Virus record (IMG/VR): IMGVR_UViG_3300027733_000204
Location: 1 to 23,405 of that record
DNA from: a virus
Direction: 5' to 3' (one strand)
Length of the DNA: 23,405 nucleotides
In this document: positions 15,901 through 23,355 of the stretch, in pieces
Layout: each line of letters starts with the position of its first letter
Numbering within the stretch: position 1 is the first letter of the stretch
Notes under the pieces: model-generated
What the model was told of the DNA's origin: nothing
Seen by the model: only the letters and a program-made list of their open reading frames with translations
The model's database searches: none
Program-made: the position numbers and the translations under genes

Positions 15901-17886
15901 AGATGCAGCATCTTTTGCATAATTTAATGTATTATGACTTAGGCGAGTAGCCATTGGTACTGAATATTTCCAGATTATATCTAATCCTTGTGCAAGACTA
16001 GCACTAATAATAGGTTCAACAATTGATTGCTTAATGATAAACATTGGACGAACAAGAACATCAAATGTCCAGAATCGGTTAAGTTCGTCAAGAACTGTTC
16101 TAGCAGCATGAGTACTTTGCATTCCAAGTGCTTTACCACGACCGCCTGCTTTAGCCATTTCTAAATTAATATCGCGTTCAATGCGGTCCCAAGGTGTAAA
16201 GCGATATGAATCTTTCATTTGACTTAAAGTTTGAGGATTAGTTTCAATACGACGACCAGTGTGGTCGATAGCATAACCATTCTTTTGAAACGCTTCTGCA
16301 TTTCTAGTAATATTTTTACGATAGTTAGAAATGTTATTTTGAATTTCACTTTCGCCAAATATACCCTTATGGTACATAAGCAAACGACCGACCTCAGCAT
16401 CAATCTCTTCCAATGCTTGGAGTTGTTTTACACCAGTACCTGATTGAACAAATTTAATTTCCATGCGTCGACGGATATCTGCAACTTTCTCAGTTACTCC
16501 AGGAGCAGTAGTTATTTTTTTAGAGCCATCATTAAATATTTTAATATTATTTAAGAATGCATTAAGTTCTTCACGTGCTTGAGTGGCGCGTGAACCAGAA
16601 AATGTTACAAATCCTTGTGGAAGATTTTCCCCTTGACGCATTGAAAATTTAACAAAACGAGTAAGAACTCTGCCACCAACAGTTGTTTCTAAAATTGAAC
16701 TTTCACGAAAGCGGGCTTGTGACTTAAAGTCATTAATCTTTTCCCCTGCTTTAATAAATGCCGCACGTCCAATAACTGGCTCCATTGGCATGTAAGCGCG
16801 TCCGCCAACAGTTGGGCTGTAACTATCGTCTAAGAATGCTTCACGAATTTTTACAAATTGCTCATCTTTTGCTATTGCATGGTCAAATGCATCTTTAAGG
16901 CGTTGCACTGCAGGACCTTCTGGAATATAAACTTTGCCAGTAGTTACAAATTTGTTTGTTAAATGTTGAGCAGTTCCTGACATTTCAAATAAATCACTAG
17001 GTGATGTCTTAGCGAGACGTTCTAAGGCGGCAAGATTGCCCTTATCTGCAAGAATAATATCTGCTGCTGCTGCTGCTGTCTTTGTTTCAAAAAGAATTGA
17101 AACTAAATTTTCATTAGTGCTGTATTTTTCTACGATACCAGCAATCTCACCGATATCTTTTGAATCAGCAAGTGTCTGCATGTGTGAGTTAGCAACAGTT
17201 CCAGGAGTAAATAAGTCTTTGCCAAACTCATCAACAGTTTTAGTTTTGGTATAAAGACCTGCTTTTTTCCCAGCAAATAACAATGGGACTTTAGCAAGTT
17301 TTCCAACAGCACCAATACCAACATTACCTAAAGCAAAGTCACCAATACCAGTAAACCATCTACCAATGTCATTTTCAACAAAGTTCTTTTTAATACTTTC
17401 ATCATTCCACAAGTCAATTTCATCTGGATTGATTTTACCTGTTTTAAGAACTAGGCCAGCAAGTCCACTTACAATTGGAACTAAATTAGAACGAGTAAGT
17501 GCTTGTGCAGTGGAAACTTTAGCACTGCGATTATAAGCATCTTTAATGTCACTTACTTGAAAACCCTGCTCATGCTCACCTTTTTTATATAGCGGTGAGT
17601 TGGTATCTGTAAGCAAAGCAACAGTAGACATTGGGCGCGTGATGTAAGGAGAGATAACTTTGTTATTAAGTTGTATTGCACCTTTAAGAAGGATATCAGC
17701 AGATTTAGTTACTACTTTTCCAGCAATTGGTACACTGTCAACCTTGGCTATAGCAGCCCTTAGGTTATCATTAAACTGTTTTTCTCTTGCAACTTGTTCT
17801 GGGGTCTGTGCACCGCCGCCAACAAGGCGACCACCGAGGTCTTTAGTCTGAGAAATTAAAGAGGTAAATCCATCCCACCACGACAT
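12946..17886 (-). CDS. giant virion / ejection-type protein, 1646 aa
   Basis: This is the longest gene in the window. Its start (MSWWDGFTSLISQTKDLGGR) has GAGAGGG five bases before the ATG. The protein is mostly helical and lacks a signal peptide. Visible parts are a small-residue hydrophobic zone near 160-215 (WFTGIGDFALGNVGIGAVGK) and long charged helices between about 630 and 860 that look like coiled coil. A hydrophobic region lies near 610-635 (FIIKQSIVEPIISASLAQGL), and AAFPNATLNAFARYGRIAAA sits near 1125-1144. This last segment resembles conserved C-terminal parts of large polyvalent or internal phage proteins. With no tape measure in view, its size and place between portal-side genes and the capsid fit an internal core or ejected protein like T7 gp16, but no lytic transglycosylase motif is seen. 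The structural role is likely; the mechanism is unknown. Confidence 0.75.
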   Translation of the reverse strand: MSWWDGFTSLISQTKDLGGRLVGGGAQTPEQVAREKQFNDNLRAAIAKVDSVPIAGKVVTKSADILLKGAIQLNNKVISPYITRPMSTVALLTDTNSPLYKKGEHEQGFQVSDIKDAYNRSAKVSTAQALTRSNLVPIVSGLAGLVLKTGKINPDEIDLWNDESIKKNFVENDIGRWFTGIGDFALGNVGIGAVGKLAKVPLLFAGKKAGLYTKTKTVDEFGKDLFTPGTVANSHMQTLADSKDIGEIAGIVEKYSTNENLVSILFETKTAAAAADIILADKGNLAALERLAKTSPSDLFEMSGTAQHLTNKFVTTGKVYIPEGPAVQRLKDAFDHAIAKDEQFVKIREAFLDDSYSPTVGGRAYMPMEPVIGRAAFIKAGEKINDFKSQARFRESSILETTVGGRVLTRFVKFSMRQGENLPQGFVTFSGSRATQAREELNAFLNNIKIFNDGSKKITTAPGVTEKVADIRRRMEIKFVQSGTGVKQLQALEEIDAEVGRLLMYHKGIFGESEIQNNISNYRKNITRNAEAFQKNGYAIDHTGRRIETNPQTLSQMKDSYRFTPWDRIERDINLEMAKAGGRGKALGMQSTHAARTVLDELNRFWTFDVLVRPMFIIKQSIVEPIISASLAQGLDIIWKYSVPMATRLSHNTLNYAKDAASRIHNGADLKAVRENIDIQQKKFSEISAIKDILQTEVENMLKGQGSPAAARSGLATARKNLEAADALLDDIELGLRNSIKKYGIEESMPNLTMLERRIAYAKKNSSKLSSQGRVDIANAEAAINGYKLTIHNMATNKKIIQDADAKLASAYNDIDKLVKEQGKLFTERANLHGKSAEYKKRYYDKATHDIVVNGQVMTIDSFIAGDSAYAAAMRAEVANAVSAENTYLRELSVGTRQSVITRKVPGEPIRTSDPLYFEELAYLANRHFRNDPLMNLILQNKTLTELKKWASSQEGISYLKEFDITDPALASSYLQDKMALLDRMFPSATARAAIVKGEVTSNDLEKALSNYTDQLFDIHPSSYAYGVTDGIGHNSFNNMTNNAMSAVFKFMMKAENPIREMYFNEIATKMVAEKAAILMAQGVKMTPARLNALRQSSVRQAIQDTEKTFYTVNRQSRIMKNARLFAAFPNATLNAFARYGRIAAANPVRTAQAVSSYGRGFMSFGVDQNGNKTDNFNDITHIVVPGSKGLGEHLGNIGLATDGFSLNAKSIGFLLNNPSPSWITGLSIGTIMKTFPNTEEAIKNTIDSIVPGTYDQWFPYGPPTNITNMLITPYQKAGWLALVGPEGQKDYLASWNSVYNYHKTMIDLGIETTFPTAKQIRTETKNLWAVKAFYSFASPFGVPIKANTNPMGLAGTLYFKLRDKAISEGKTNQEANDIAANGMLSTLGPNFMVDRVAFTGSNKNLNMPQTQEAYNRIFMDNNDLVKTLSGIDKNSISLVSLLVADLSNDPAKRSDIITNILSNPDMVLKGTSHAINDLKMTPEEVEVERLKSRTWTKYNLIKDTLAAKITDGKSMRAHPELGAALSTISETILKKESPAWYNDYMLAQHGDTSYKYAKGLNTIINDTAFMTANGNTRFWQDVKSFMHIRDMFVTVYQALPDYDPRKAKLMAGYNGITELYSPQWDPKLQLIIKNSFDNDTLKAVN

Positions 17887-17888
17887 GT

Positions 17889-18104
17889 TTACCCTCTCGT
17901 TTGTTTAATAGCGTATTTTTTCTCTGTGCCGCCCTGAACATCATCATTAGTCAGGGCCATAATAAAAGTATCTCGTTCTTCTGGAGATTTCCAAGGCATC
18001 ATTGCCATTTCCATAGCAATCGCAGCATTTTGATATCCAAGTGAATTGGCAAACTTATCTATATTATCAAATAAGCCACCAGGAAGCCATATGCTATGGT
18101 TCAT
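17889..18104 (-). CDS. small unknown protein, 71 aa
   Basis: This 71-residue protein (MNHSIWLPGGLFDNIDKFAN, then AIAMEMAMMPWKSPEERDTF and ending KKYAIKQTRG) shares one base with the upstream stop (TAATG) and ends two bases before the giant gene. It is largely helical with a methionine-rich middle and has no recognised family. Conserved coupling on both sides supports a real gene in the head-assembly part of the operon. Confidence 0.68.
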   Translation of the reverse strand: MNHSIWLPGGLFDNIDKFANSLGYQNAAIAMEMAMMPWKSPEERDTFIMALTNDDVQGGTEKKYAIKQTRG

Positions 18105-18562
18105 TATTTAGCCGCTAGATAGTTAACAAAACGCTTAAATGAATCTGGCGCATCTTGATGCGCTGCAGCAGCAATTAAATCAGGCATATATTTATCAATA
18201 ATCATTTTGTTCTCATCTGGCTGCTGGTTAGCAAGCATGTTTTTTGGTAATGCATCAGACCCTGGTCCAGGACCAAAGTCGCTTCCAGCAGTAATTGGCT
18301 CTGATGGGTTGTTAGTTGGGTCATTAAATGTTCCGAGTGTTGGCATTTGAATGCCACTTAAATCTATACCTGGCTCTGTTGGTGCTGGTGCTTGCGCCAT
18401 CTGTGCTCCCTGTTGCTGCATGTTTAATGCTTTAGATGCTCCGTAGGCTCCACCACCAGATTGATAGCGATTAGGCTGTCCATCTTTAGAACCTGCCCCA
18501 CCAATAGCGGACACACCAGTATTATTCTGTCCCGCTGTTGGTCGATAGCCACCTGATACCAT
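18104..18562 (-). CDS. Gly/Gln/Pro-rich unknown protein, 152 aa
   Basis: This 152-residue protein has a disordered-looking N-terminal two thirds (GGYRPTAGQNNTGVSAIGGA, QQQGAQMAQAPAPTEP, TNNPSEPITAGSDFGPGPGS). A short helical C-terminus follows (IIDKYMPDLIAAAAHQDAP, then FKRFVNYLAAK). AGGAGAT lies before the ATG. The gene follows the Ntn hydrolase by eight bases. A disordered arm with a C-terminal helix suits a small scaffold, chaperone or protease partner, but this is speculative. Confidence 0.68.
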   Translation of the reverse strand: MVSGGYRPTAGQNNTGVSAIGGAGSKDGQPNRYQSGGGAYGASKALNMQQQGAQMAQAPAPTEPGIDLSGIQMPTLGTFNDPTNNPSEPITAGSDFGPGPGSDALPKNMLANQQPDENKMIIDKYMPDLIAAAAHQDAPDSFKRFVNYLAAK

Positions 18563-18570
18563 TTTATCTC

Positions 18571-19137
18571 CTACTTAACTTGTGTAAAAATGTGAATTGG
18601 TTCTGAGCAATACATATCGTACTCAATTGCAATAGCAATAGCCTTACGAACAATTGTAACTGCTTGTGCCATTGTTTTTACTTTCGATACACCCAACGCT
18701 GCCAAAACGCCAAGGGCAATATCTCCACCACTACCCATAACGTAAACACCGCGTATATCGGTATCCCAAGAATAATCACTTTGAATAGCATAGATTTCGC
18801 CCTTGACTGAGATGAGGACTCCACCATCATTCTCGGCAACCTCTCCATCTTCTTTCATGTCAATGCCAGATTCAATAAAATGCTTGCGCATCTCTGGAAT
18901 AAACTTTGAAGTTACAAAAGAGTTAAGAGTTTCTTTAGCCAAAGGTTTTGGTTGAACATATCCATAATGCAAAATGTTTGCTGTGCGAGATGAACCACAA
19001 CTAGCAATCAAAATTCCATTATTATCGACAATCTTTGGGTCTTTACTTACTGCAAAACGACCATCTTCGTCGCTAATGCGAGAATCACACCCTAGTACCG
19101 ACCAACCGTCACCTTGAATCGCTACTAACGTAGTCAT
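18571..19137 (-). CDS. HslV/proteasome-like Ntn hydrolase, candidate head protease
   Basis: This 188-residue protein looks like a beta-type Ntn hydrolase close to HslV. It begins MTTLVAIQGDGWSVLGCDSR; removal of Met would expose Thr2 as the N-terminal nucleophile, exactly as in HslV (MTTIVSV). Counting from that Thr, an Asp falls at 17, as in HslV, and a Lys occurs at 34 in DPKI, one residue from the usual Lys33. IASCGSSRTA (44-53) fits the next strand, and GSGGDIALGVLAAL (135-148) matches the HslV GSGG motif. Length is near HslV (about 175). The gene starts two bases after the portal stop, where phages usually place the prohead protease. No HslU-like ATPase is present. I infer a role in cleaving scaffold or head proteins; a housekeeping-type peptidase or inactive homologue is also possible. 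Confidence 0.8.
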   Translation of the reverse strand: MTTLVAIQGDGWSVLGCDSRISDEDGRFAVSKDPKIVDNNGILIASCGSSRTANILHYGYVQPKPLAKETLNSFVTSKFIPEMRKHFIESGIDMKEDGEVAENDGGVLISVKGEIYAIQSDYSWDTDIRGVYVMGSGGDIALGVLAALGVSKVKTMAQAVTIVRKAIAIAIEYDMYCSEPIHIFTQVK

Positions 19138-19139
19138 TG

Positions 19140-20909
19140 TTATCCCTTAACTGTCACTCGTCCGCTTGCCTTACCATTACCACTTAATGTAGATAAAATT
19201 GACTGTATGTCTGGGGGTGGGGCCGCTGGTGCTAATCCTTGAGAAGGAGCGCCTCCTGCTGGAGCGCCACCTGGAGCAGGGGACGGCTGCTCAACGGGAG
19301 AACCTGGTACTCCAGCAGGAGGAACCTGCTGTTGCGGTGCGAATATATCGCTGACTGCATCTTCAAGAGTTACACCCTTTTGACGAGCCTTGATAACCGC
19401 AGCAATATTACTTACAATCGAAGAAACATCTCCGCCCTGAGTTGCCATTTGTGGGATTGCTTGAGTCATTGCACTAATTGAAGCAAGGAGCGATGTACGC
19501 AATCCTTCAACTTCAATCTTCTCAAGTTCCTGAGTAACATTAACAGTAAATGGAAGTTCACGCATTGCCATATCCTTGGAGATTAAGCCACCACCAAGTG
19601 CTTGTAGCATAAAAATAAGTCCCTGTGCTGGGTTAAGACCAGCGAGCATACCATAACGGACATCTGCAGAGTAATCACCCTTAATGTCCTTGCTTGGTAG
19701 GTACTCTACTTCGTAAGGAGAACCTGAGTCAACTCCACGAATAGTCTTAACTTTAGGGAAAATCTTTTCATCAATTTCAAAACATGTTGCGATTACATCG
19801 CGTAAGGCTGCAGCAAAGATTGCTTGGGCTGATTTGACTTGAGTATCAAATGCACCCATAAGAGCCTGTACACCCTGTCCAGTAACAACAGTGGCATCAA
19901 TGTTTCCAGTACGTCCTTCTGGATAACGTGTGCCTGTGCGAAGTTCTTGATTAAGTAGTTGTGATTCAGTAAACGCGCCTTGTGGAATTGATAGTTCGAC
20001 ACGACGAACGCCCGCTGGGTTGGCGGTGCGAATTACTGCATCGCCACCCAACTGGAGTTCTTGAACGTCATTTGGTAGTACAATCGGCGCTTGCACGCTC
20101 TTCTCTGCTGCTTCCATTGCCAATAGGGCGAAACGGTTGCGGAGAAGTTGGATACCTAGTACGTCGTCGAATTGTCCGCGAAGTTCTCCATCAATAGAAG
20201 GCTTACGTGCGACAACAACCATCATTTTGCCAAGAGGATTCTCGGCCTTAGATAGAATTAAATTCTCTTTTGCTGGAACATAGATGACAGATTGGTCTTT
20301 ATCATAGTAACGAACCAGTTCAACAAGTACGTTGAGATTTTGCTTATAACCTTGACGGCCTAGCAGTTGAGTCTCATACTCAGGGAACTGAGAACATACT
20401 TCACCTAGTGTTAATTTGTATTTCTTAGCATATGCCACACAACGTCCGTAGCGGTCAAAGTCTGGGTAAGCCCCAATTGGATTTTCTACGCGTATACGAG
20501 GCAACTTGCTTTCTTCATCTAGTTCAATCAAGAACGGGATGAAACCATATGTGATATACCAGTCTGCGCCTGAGTACATCTGTACTGCTAAATCTGAGTG
20601 TTGGAAGTAATTTGATGCAATGCGTGTACGCTTGTCAGCAAAATTACGTGCACGGTCATTAACTGAGTTAGCCGCAGAGCAGTTGATTGCTGGAAGAGGA
20701 GCCATTACCTCGGAGAGGTCGCGTGCTACAACATCAATGAAGTTGGCTACTACGTTAGTATCAACGCCATCTGGAAAGAAGTCAGGATATACTTCTGTAA
20801 TTTTACCTCTACGCACAGATAAAACATCTAAGTTGCGAGCATCACGTGCTGCATGACGTAGACGCAAGGAGTCAACCTTTTGTATTACGCCTTCCATTGA
20901 TAATGCCAT
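19140..20909 (-). CDS. portal protein
   Basis: This 589-residue protein follows the terminase, the standard portal position. ATG 20909 (MALSMEGVIQKVDSLRLR) is preferred over an upstream in-frame ATG at 20954, because AGGAC lies before it and overlaps the terminase stop, while the upstream start would overlap that gene by 38 bases. Portal-like parts include PDFFPDGVDTNVVANFIDVV near the N-terminus, a helix RNRFALLAMEAAEKSVQAPI, and the late GTRYPEGRTGN and VTGQGVQALMGAFDTQVKSA region typical of the stem and wing. The C-terminal 70 or so residues are Pro/Gly/Ala-rich (PGSPVEQPSPAPGGAPAGG). It forms the dodecameric ring at one capsid vertex through which DNA enters and leaves. No MuF gene follows. 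Confidence 0.88.
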   Translation of the reverse strand: MALSMEGVIQKVDSLRLRHAARDARNLDVLSVRRGKITEVYPDFFPDGVDTNVVANFIDVVARDLSEVMAPLPAINCSAANSVNDRARNFADKRTRIASNYFQHSDLAVQMYSGADWYITYGFIPFLIELDEESKLPRIRVENPIGAYPDFDRYGRCVAYAKKYKLTLGEVCSQFPEYETQLLGRQGYKQNLNVLVELVRYYDKDQSVIYVPAKENLILSKAENPLGKMMVVVARKPSIDGELRGQFDDVLGIQLLRNRFALLAMEAAEKSVQAPIVLPNDVQELQLGGDAVIRTANPAGVRRVELSIPQGAFTESQLLNQELRTGTRYPEGRTGNIDATVVTGQGVQALMGAFDTQVKSAQAIFAAALRDVIATCFEIDEKIFPKVKTIRGVDSGSPYEVEYLPSKDIKGDYSADVRYGMLAGLNPAQGLIFMLQALGGGLISKDMAMRELPFTVNVTQELEKIEVEGLRTSLLASISAMTQAIPQMATQGGDVSSIVSNIAAVIKARQKGVTLEDAVSDIFAPQQQVPPAGVPGSPVEQPSPAPGGAPAGGAPSQGLAPAAPPPDIQSILSTLSGNGKASGRVTVKG

Positions 20910-20916
20910 TATTGTC

Positions 20917-22782
20917 CTATCCGTAGTTTTGATTCCATTGCTCTGAGAAGGCATCGTCTAGGTTGACTGATGTTCTTTCTGAGCGTTGGGAGCGTGTAGC
21001 CCACCTGTTTGATTGGTATTTAACCCCAATACCAGATTGTTGCATTAACTCGCGTATGCGAATAATTGCAAACCACAGAGCCATAACGGTATCTGTTGGG
21101 TTTCTAGTATCAGGCTTCCAGGTGATTAGTTGCTGCACCAGGGTCTTCAATCCTTCTGAGCCTTCGTTAGAAGGTAACTCTATAAGGTTGTTATCTTGAA
21201 ATCTATTGTCATGAATTGTACCAAATAGGCTAGCCATTGAGGCTACACCAAAGTTAGAGTCCCACTTATTCTTGCTAGTATAGTGGGGCTTTAGTAGTAC
21301 GCCATGAGCCTGACAGTATTCATTGAGCACATCATCTAGCACGTATGCCTTCTGGTGTGCGTTAATCTCAATACGAAGTTCCTGTGGCTTATACTTAACA
21401 ATCCATTCCTCAAGCAAGGTTGTAATCTTGCGAGGAGTTGGTTCTGTCATATTGATGCAGTCAAGTATGTAGATGCGCTGGTCTGCCTTGTTATATGTAC
21501 AAACTACTGCTGCCGTAGCACCTGCCATAGCAGGGTCAAGGCCAATAATTGTGTAGGTACCCTCTATTCGACGGGGGTGGCCTGGAGTGTCTTGTTTAAG
21601 CGGTCCGCGCTTTCGCATACCGTTAACACATCCAGCGACTGCTGCTGGCGCAAAGATAGAGTCGGATTCGACATCTTCTTGTTGGTAGACCATAGCCCAG
21701 ACCGACGGAGCAACCTCAGAGCGGCGCTTAAAGAGCGAGGGTCCATCCCATTTAGGGTATAGGCCATTTTCTAATACATCATCCAAATCATTTTCTTGTT
21801 GGTCCGTTGCGGGCCATAGTGTTTGCCACTTCTCTGGCTTATCATCAAATGCCAAAACTGCTGGCATAGCGCAGTAGGTAAAAGGTGTCTTTCCACCCGT
21901 CCATTGGTCGCCACTGCGAATCATCTTATATAGGTCAATTGGGGAAACTCGAGTTCCTACAATAACCAACTTGCCATGTCGTCCTAGACGGGTGATAACT
22001 TCCTTTTGAAGCCACTCAATCTGCTTCTCCCACTCATGGGCATTTGAACCCATCACCACGTCGTCTAGGATGATTAGGTCTGCACGTGCTCCGTAAATCT
22101 GGGAACCGAAACCCAAAGCCTGTACAGTAGGGTCTTTCTCACCAGAGTCACGACCCGTGCCTAAGTATATCATGTCAGCAGACCATTGAGTTGCATCTGC
22201 CTTGTAGCCACCATTCGGGCCGAAGGCCGTCTGTAGTTTCATGTAGGCTGGATGGGAAAGGCGTGTTTTAATAGCGCCTAGGAACTTACGTGCCATGCCC
22301 TGAGTCTTCGAGACAATAATAACTCGAGAGTTAGGATTTTGTACAATCTTGCATGTTACGTAATTTATGGTTAGGGTTGTGGATTTAGCATGCTCGGGTG
22401 GCACGTTAATCAACACACGGTTGGGGTCTCCAGGTTCATAAGTCATGCCCTGGGGTAGCCATCTAGGCTCACGACCCTCAATGAGGTCTACCCAATCAAG
22501 TTGGTGATTAAAAAGTTTAGAATCTAGGAATTGCTCAGAAAACTCAGGAAAGGATAAAGTCTTCAAATCCTCAAGATTGGCCTTTATTCCTTTACCAGCA
22601 AGTCTAGCCTTATCGGCTAATTCTCTAAAGGTTGGGTCCATAGTCCATTGACGAAATGCTGTATCTTGTCTACCAGTTGCTGCCATAGCAGCGGTGATAG
22701 TTGCACCCTGTTCTAATAGGGCTAAGACTTTGGCTTGCGCCTCATCCTTTGGAGTAGTCTGTTTACCAGGCTTTCTGCCCAT
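20917..22782 (-). CDS. terL: terminase large subunit with N-terminal helix-turn-helix
   Basis: This 621-residue packaging motor has both expected domains. In the ATPase, PPEHAKST at 128-135 is the Walker A-type loop, LIILDD at 236-241 the Walker B with catalytic acid, and VIVGTR at 273-278 the coupling motif. In the RNase H-like nuclease, the acids lie in IGLDPA (D416), RIEIN (E472) and PTDTVMALWFA (D564). The nuclease cuts concatemeric DNA and the ATPase pumps it through the portal. Residues about 10-60 (EQGATITAAMAATGRQDTAF, then RQWTMDPTFRELADKARLA) look like a homeodomain-type helix-turn-helix of the kind found in small terminases. No separate small subunit is seen here. It is the first gene of the leftward row; GGGAC lies six bases before the ATG. 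Confidence 0.95.
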   Translation of the reverse strand: MGRKPGKQTTPKDEAQAKVLALLEQGATITAAMAATGRQDTAFRQWTMDPTFRELADKARLAGKGIKANLEDLKTLSFPEFSEQFLDSKLFNHQLDWVDLIEGREPRWLPQGMTYEPGDPNRVLINVPPEHAKSTTLTINYVTCKIVQNPNSRVIIVSKTQGMARKFLGAIKTRLSHPAYMKLQTAFGPNGGYKADATQWSADMIYLGTGRDSGEKDPTVQALGFGSQIYGARADLIILDDVVMGSNAHEWEKQIEWLQKEVITRLGRHGKLVIVGTRVSPIDLYKMIRSGDQWTGGKTPFTYCAMPAVLAFDDKPEKWQTLWPATDQQENDLDDVLENGLYPKWDGPSLFKRRSEVAPSVWAMVYQQEDVESDSIFAPAAVAGCVNGMRKRGPLKQDTPGHPRRIEGTYTIIGLDPAMAGATAAVVCTYNKADQRIYILDCINMTEPTPRKITTLLEEWIVKYKPQELRIEINAHQKAYVLDDVLNEYCQAHGVLLKPHYTSKNKWDSNFGVASMASLFGTIHDNRFQDNNLIELPSNEGSEGLKTLVQQLITWKPDTRNPTDTVMALWFAIIRIRELMQQSGIGVKYQSNRWATRSQRSERTSVNLDDAFSEQWNQNYG

Positions 22783-22850
22783 ATAATTGTCCCATCTAAA
22801 ACACGGTATTAACGCCTATAATAAGCGGGCAGAACCCTCCCATTTGTATA

Positions 22851-22856
22851 ATTATA
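22851..22856 (-). promoter_or_regulatory. candidate leftward -10 box before terminase
   Basis: TATAAT on the minus strand (22856-22851) is about 70 bases before the terminase ATG and is the only perfect -10 hexamer in that direction that I found here. No good -35 hexamer stands at 16-18 bases, so this is weak in an AT-rich stretch. Confidence 0.3.
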
Positions 22857-22870
22857 TAACGATATATATA

Positions 22871-22902
22871 GGAGATTCTGTAGAGCAAACGGAAGAATCT
22901 CC
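22871..22902. repeat. 9-bp inverted repeat with 14-base loop
   Basis: GGAGATTCT (22871-22879) and AGAATCTCC (22894-22902) are perfect reverse complements around a 14-base spacer. It could be a hairpin at the start of the leftward transcript or an operator with two half sites. Confidence 0.7.
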
Positions 22903-22935
22903 GTACTTATAATCTTTTATCTTATACTATAGATA

Positions 22936-22967
22936 ACCCGTTCAAACGGGTAAAAACCGAGTTTTTA
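22936..22967. repeat. two abutting perfect inverted repeats
   Basis: ACCCGTT-CA-AACGGGT (22936-22951) shares its last base with TAAAAAC-CGA-GTTTTTA (22951-22967). Each has 7-bp arms. The run of T at the right end could make a weak rightward terminator, but the stem directly before it is AT-rich. Confidence 0.7.
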
Positions 22968-22989
22968 AGAAATATATTTTTAGAGATAT

Positions 22990-23006
22990 TACCAACTTCG
23001 TTGGTA
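22990..23006. repeat. 7-bp inverted repeat
   Basis: TACCAAC-TTC-GTTGGTA is a perfect dyad with a three-base spacer. The C(TTC)G closure would also form a compact RNA hairpin. Without a T run it looks more like an operator or a processing hairpin than a terminator. Confidence 0.7.
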
Positions 23007-23029
23007 TATCAAGGTATTTAGAGAGATAG

Positions 23030-23045
23030 TGTGACGTAAGTCACA
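23030..23045. promoter_or_regulatory. CRP/GlxR-type operator palindrome
   Basis: TGTGACGTAAGTCACA is a perfect dyad. It matches the CRP-family consensus TGTGA-N6-TCACA and also the TGTGANNTANNTCACA form known for GlxR of Corynebacterium. It lies about 350 bases from the rightward start and 250 from the leftward start, in noncoding DNA. Binding of a host cAMP regulator is inferred. Confidence 0.5.
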
Positions 23046-23175
23046 AGGTATGAGTAGTACTTATATACTATATGCCCCCTATTATTATATAACAGAAAAT
23101 TTATATTGGACTATATATACATACAAAGCGACCCCAACAATACACCGTAGGTCAAACTGTGGCAATTTTTCTCTC

Positions 23176-23241
23176 TATTGTGGGATATTGTGCCTATATT
23201 GTGAGCGTAACTATCCCATACGCCTAAAATTGCCCACAATA
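23176..23241. repeat. phased TATTGTG repeats plus one inverted copy
   Basis: TATTGTG occurs at 23176, 23186 and 23197, spaced 10 and 11 bases (about one helical turn). The inverted copy CACAATA lies at 23235-23241. An outer pair GGCAATTTT (23161-23169) and AAAATTGCC (23226-23234) is also reverse complementary. This is a plausible binding array for a regulator or an initiator protein. Confidence 0.5.
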
Positions 23242-23271
23242 TAATGAAAAACCCTAAGAATAAATAAACCT

Positions 23272-23287
23272 TGTCGGCCAGCCGACA
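23272..23287. repeat. GC-rich 7-bp inverted repeat
   Basis: TGTCGGC-CA-GCCGACA is a perfect dyad in AT-rich surroundings, about 110 bases before the rightward start. It suits an operator; with a two-base spacer, a full RNA hairpin would need to open one or two pairs. Confidence 0.65.
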
Positions 23288-23355
23288 GCAAACCCATGCG
23301 GGGTAAGGTAATTCCCCTATTGACTTTCGCATATATCTATGGGAAGATTCTCTTA

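Noticed and set aside
23050-23244. 64-codon plus-strand frame in the control region
   Set aside because: The Tyr/Cys-rich composition reflects AT-rich DNA. AAGG is only one base from the ATG, and the frame runs through the TATTGTG array.
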